DNA of 64,000 nucleotides from positions 17,284,501 to 17,348,500 of the forward strand of contig NC_056538.1 in assembly GCF_910596095.1 (NCBI RefSeq), written 5' to 3'. The first letter of the stretch is position 1. Each line of letters begins with the position of its first letter. The DNA comes from Thunnus maccoyii (lineage: Eukaryota; Chordata; Actinopteri; Scombriformes; Scombridae). This document shows positions 44,052 to 64,000 of the stretch, piece after piece. The notes under the pieces were generated by a model. That model had not been told where the DNA came from, did not search any database, and worked only from the letters and a program-made list of their open reading frames with translations. A program made the position numbers and the translations under genes.

Positions 44052-45350
44052 TTCTGAAACCGGTCACCAGCAGCTCACTTCACATGCTCTTTATCAGCTA
44101 TATCGAAACCGACAGTGGCTCGTCAACGCGACACATCAGTCAACCGTAAAACAAGATGGTTATGAAAGTGAAAACAGCAATAAAAAAAACTGCTGTAAAG
44201 TTCAATTTGCGCCCACACTACCGACACGCCTGAACTTGCTGCTGTTGCTCCTCTTCCGACAACACCACGTCATATAAAAGTATCATTGGTCGCGTTAACC
44301 TAGCGAACAAATACAAATGCAAGTACATCGAGTACTCTGCAATGCACTGTATTACAAGGCTGGACAGTTCTCCTGCAGTCTCTACTCGCTGCAGGATCCT
44401 CCTACTTTTCTGACCAATGTAATTCGAGTACAAACACAGCAGCTACATGCAGAAACTCGCCTGCCAGGTCGAGCATACTGATGCATGCAGCAGAGCGTGA
44501 AAATTTAATTTCCACTGTGAATCTGCAGTCAGAAATGCTGAACTGTTACTGTCTAATAAATGTCAATCACATAAGTAAACTAATCTTCAAAACTACTTAT
44601 GTTACTTGAGGCAGAAAGCTGTATAAACAGTTTAACTTCAGTATGTCAGAGTAAAAAAAGGCTGTGTGTGTGTCACTGAAACCTAACCAAGTCTCACTGG
44701 AGGTGGTGTTGACCCCTGGCTTATCTGAAAAGGGAAGCAAAAGAAAAAGAAAAAAATCCCCTCTGCAGTAAAAATTCACTTCAATACGTCACTTTTTTCT
44801 GGCTACTTTAAAAATGACAGCAGAAAACACCAATCACCTCACAAATGTTTATAAAAATTGTGATCTTTATTTAAACCCAGGCTACAATATCACAGCATGT
44901 AAAGTACAAGGTACAGTACATCAGGTTATTACTGGCATGGAAATACAACTTTCAATTTCATTTCTCAAAAGGGGAATTTAAGTCTTAACCCTTTTGAAAC
45001 AATGTTACTTATCAAATATTACACCAAAGTATTGTGTACTGAAAACTACACACAAATGCACATATGCTTAGATGAACCAGAAGTCACAAAAGAAAAAAAA
45101 AAATGAAAGACTTCCTGTTCATACAGAAGCTTTACTGAAACAAAGGAGGAGATGACATTAATGGGGAACAAAACAACATTTGTAGAAAACATGAAAAAAT
45201 TCCTAAAAACATCCTGTAGCCTTTACATAAAAATTTCCAAACAACAGTTCAATAGATGTGTTCAATAGAAATATTACACGGGCTGTTCTGGACTTGGCTC
45301 CACATGATTCTGACAGAGTTATCTACAAAACGTGTGAAGGTCCACCGCGC
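44052..45350. other. rilp 5' flank and prpf8 3' UTR
   Basis: About 1.3 kb between same-strand genes. The prpf8 3' UTR occupies roughly 44850-45350. The segment just above 44051 should hold the rilp 5' UTR and promoter. No additional exon was recognised. Confidence 0.5.
44866..44871 (-). terminator. Polyadenylation signal of prpf8
   Basis: TTTATT on the plus strand, AATAAA in prpf8 sense, about 480 bases after the stop codon. It is the first clear AATAAA downstream of the stop. Confidence 0.6.
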
Positions 45351-62588
<17,238 letters not shown>

Positions 62589-62593
62589 GGCGC
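62589..62593 (-). other. prpf8 5' UTR part of exon 2
   Basis: Five bases (GCGCC in transcript) separate the 3' splice site TTGTGAG| from the ATG. The start context GCGCCATGG fits a Kozak site. Confidence 0.75.
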
Positions 62594-62775
62594 CTCACAA
62601 CTACAAACATCACCACCAAACAAAGAATTACAATAAATTACTGACCCCACTTGTGCCAAAACTTTGTTAGAATTTTCTTTTTTACATTTATACATATTAA
62701 ATTTGTGTGACACTACAATAAATTGTCAATTCCAGAAATAGTCTGCATCCAGCACTCTTAAAAATTCAACATTAT

Positions 62776-63382
62776 AGGAGGGGTTCATAATTTTTTAAGT
62801 CTGTCTTAGGGTCGGGTCAGTCGGGTGCCCACATGAACACTGAAAGAAGTTTTCCTTGCTGTATAGATCCCCTTCAAATGAGCTTTCTATAATGTTAGTG
62901 ATGGGGTCCAAAATCCACAGAGTCGTTTTGTGCAAAAATACACTTGAAAGTTAATCGGAAGCTCATACGAGGCTTCAGCAGTCATATCGAGTGGATATAT
63001 GCCACATTTACAGTCTTTTTAGCACCGAATTCCCTCTTTGTGTTTCTTCAGACTGTTTCCCTGATGAGCTGCGGTAGAAGTATAGTAACAAAAAGAGGGA
63101 CTTTGGCACTAAAATACTGTAACGTTGAAGGATATCTACTTACTTTGACTAATTTGTAGCTTCATATCCAAATAAACTTTTAGATGCATTTTAGCACAGA
63201 AGGAGGCTTGCGGATTTTGGACCCGTTCACTTAACTTACATTTTAAATGCATTATAAAGGGATCTTCAAAAGGTCAGTACAACAAGAGGAATGATTAGTG
63301 CAAGAAAAACCCATTTAAATGTTAATTTGGGCGCCTGACTGTTGTTTTGAAACAGACTTTAAAAACGGTGAACCCGTCTTTC
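62776..63382. mobile_element. MITE family A, copy 2 (first prpf8 intron)
   Basis: A roughly 600-bp homologue of 45591-46171. The left end GGTTCATAATTTTTTAAGTC then GGTGCCCACATGAAC is inverted at GGGCGCCTGACTGTTG and ACGGTGAACCCG. The cores share GTTTTCCTYGCTGTA, GTCTTTTTAGCA and GAAGTATAGTAACAAAAAGA. No coding capacity. Confidence 0.8.
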
Positions 63383-63713
63383 AACATTAAGTAACGTTAG
63401 CTAACGTTAGCTTGACAACATGGCTTCCAGTCTGAAACAAACTGCCCGCTAACATTAACAATCACCGGCTGAGCGGATTACTAGCTCGGCAAACATTTAA
63501 CGCTGCATAAAAGTTGCTTTTTGCAAATTTTACCACAAGCCACACTGCACGTTTGCATAACCTTAGTAAATGTTGGCTCTGTAGTTGTTGATTAGGTCAA
63601 GCGTGGATGAAGCGGTAAGCTAGCCGAGAGCTATAAAAAAAAACTAGCATAGCAGCTAACGGCTGAAAGTTAAGTAAGCTAACAAAAACGAAAATGCTCG
63701 CAACAACTCATAC

Positions 63714-63850
63714 CTTGCTACCTTCACTCCAGAGGCGATTTCTTTGCGTAGACTGCAGCCTTTTTTCAAACACGACCAGCTACCAAAACATTTCTCATTC
63801 AACGCTGTTTAGCCCCCTTTTTTAGGCTCTCCGTTGTGTTGATTTCTTCC
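63714..63850 (-). promoter_or_regulatory. Noncoding first exon and promoter region of prpf8
   Basis: A donor |GTATGAG at 63713 follows GGTAGCAAG and pairs with the acceptor before exon 2. The upstream part (63820-64000) has several CpGs (ATCGACGGCGGCC, ACGCACGG) and no TATA box that I can see, as expected for a housekeeping gene. The transcription start is inferred only. Confidence 0.55.
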
Positions 63851-64000
63851 TAAAACTGCATCACGCACGATGATCGACGGCGGCCACACGATGGACGCAG
63901 TTCAGTGGAAATCACAGACAGCAGGTACGACGCACGGAAGGGTTTCCTACCACGTAATGGACGGAGCCTTACGTAGAAACATGCGCTAACGTAGGACAAG

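Overview
This window is vertebrate nuclear DNA, almost certainly from a ray-finned (teleost, probably acanthomorph-type) fish. The evidence is six multi-exon vertebrate genes with normal splice sites, long CA/GT microsatellites, Tc1/mariner copies including one with Sleeping Beauty-like ends, and several short interspersed repeats typical of fish. Nothing is bacterial: there are no operons and no CRISPR array.

Layout: 3' part of slc46a1 (+, 74-2050), sarm1 (-, 5047-9598), vtn/vitronectin (+, 12116-16553), scarf1 (-, 17986-30823), rilp (-, 32745-44051) and prpf8 (-, 45351-62588, with a noncoding first exon near 63714-63850). Coding exons were joined by hand using splice consensus, reading phase and similarity to remembered human proteins. 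Every complete gene closes in frame: sarm1 719 aa, vtn 586 aa, scarf1 938 aa, rilp 429 aa, prpf8 2338 aa. No gene shows a disabling change. From memory, slc46a1-sarm1-vtn and scarf1-rilp-prpf8 are two separate neighbourhoods on human chromosome 17 (17q11 and 17p13); here they are joined between vtn and scarf1.

The genes do not form one pathway. They cover folate transport, NAD+ hydrolysis in axon degeneration, an adhesion glycoprotein, a scavenger receptor, a Rab7 effector of lysosome transport, and the core spliceosome protein.

The most interesting non-annotated signal is a 131-nt block present three times in prpf8 introns, on the prpf8 strand. It reads as a box H/ACA small nucleolar RNA: two hairpins, an H box (ATATTA) and an AGA-type tail box. 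Other structure includes a perfect 27-bp hairpin in the last prpf8 intron, several fold-back/MITE families, a probable solo LTR, a tRNA-derived SINE, two decayed Tc1 elements, a GC-AG intron in sarm1, and TG-repeat tracts that serve as 3' splice-site tracts in scarf1 and rilp. I found no wholly new multi-gene system.
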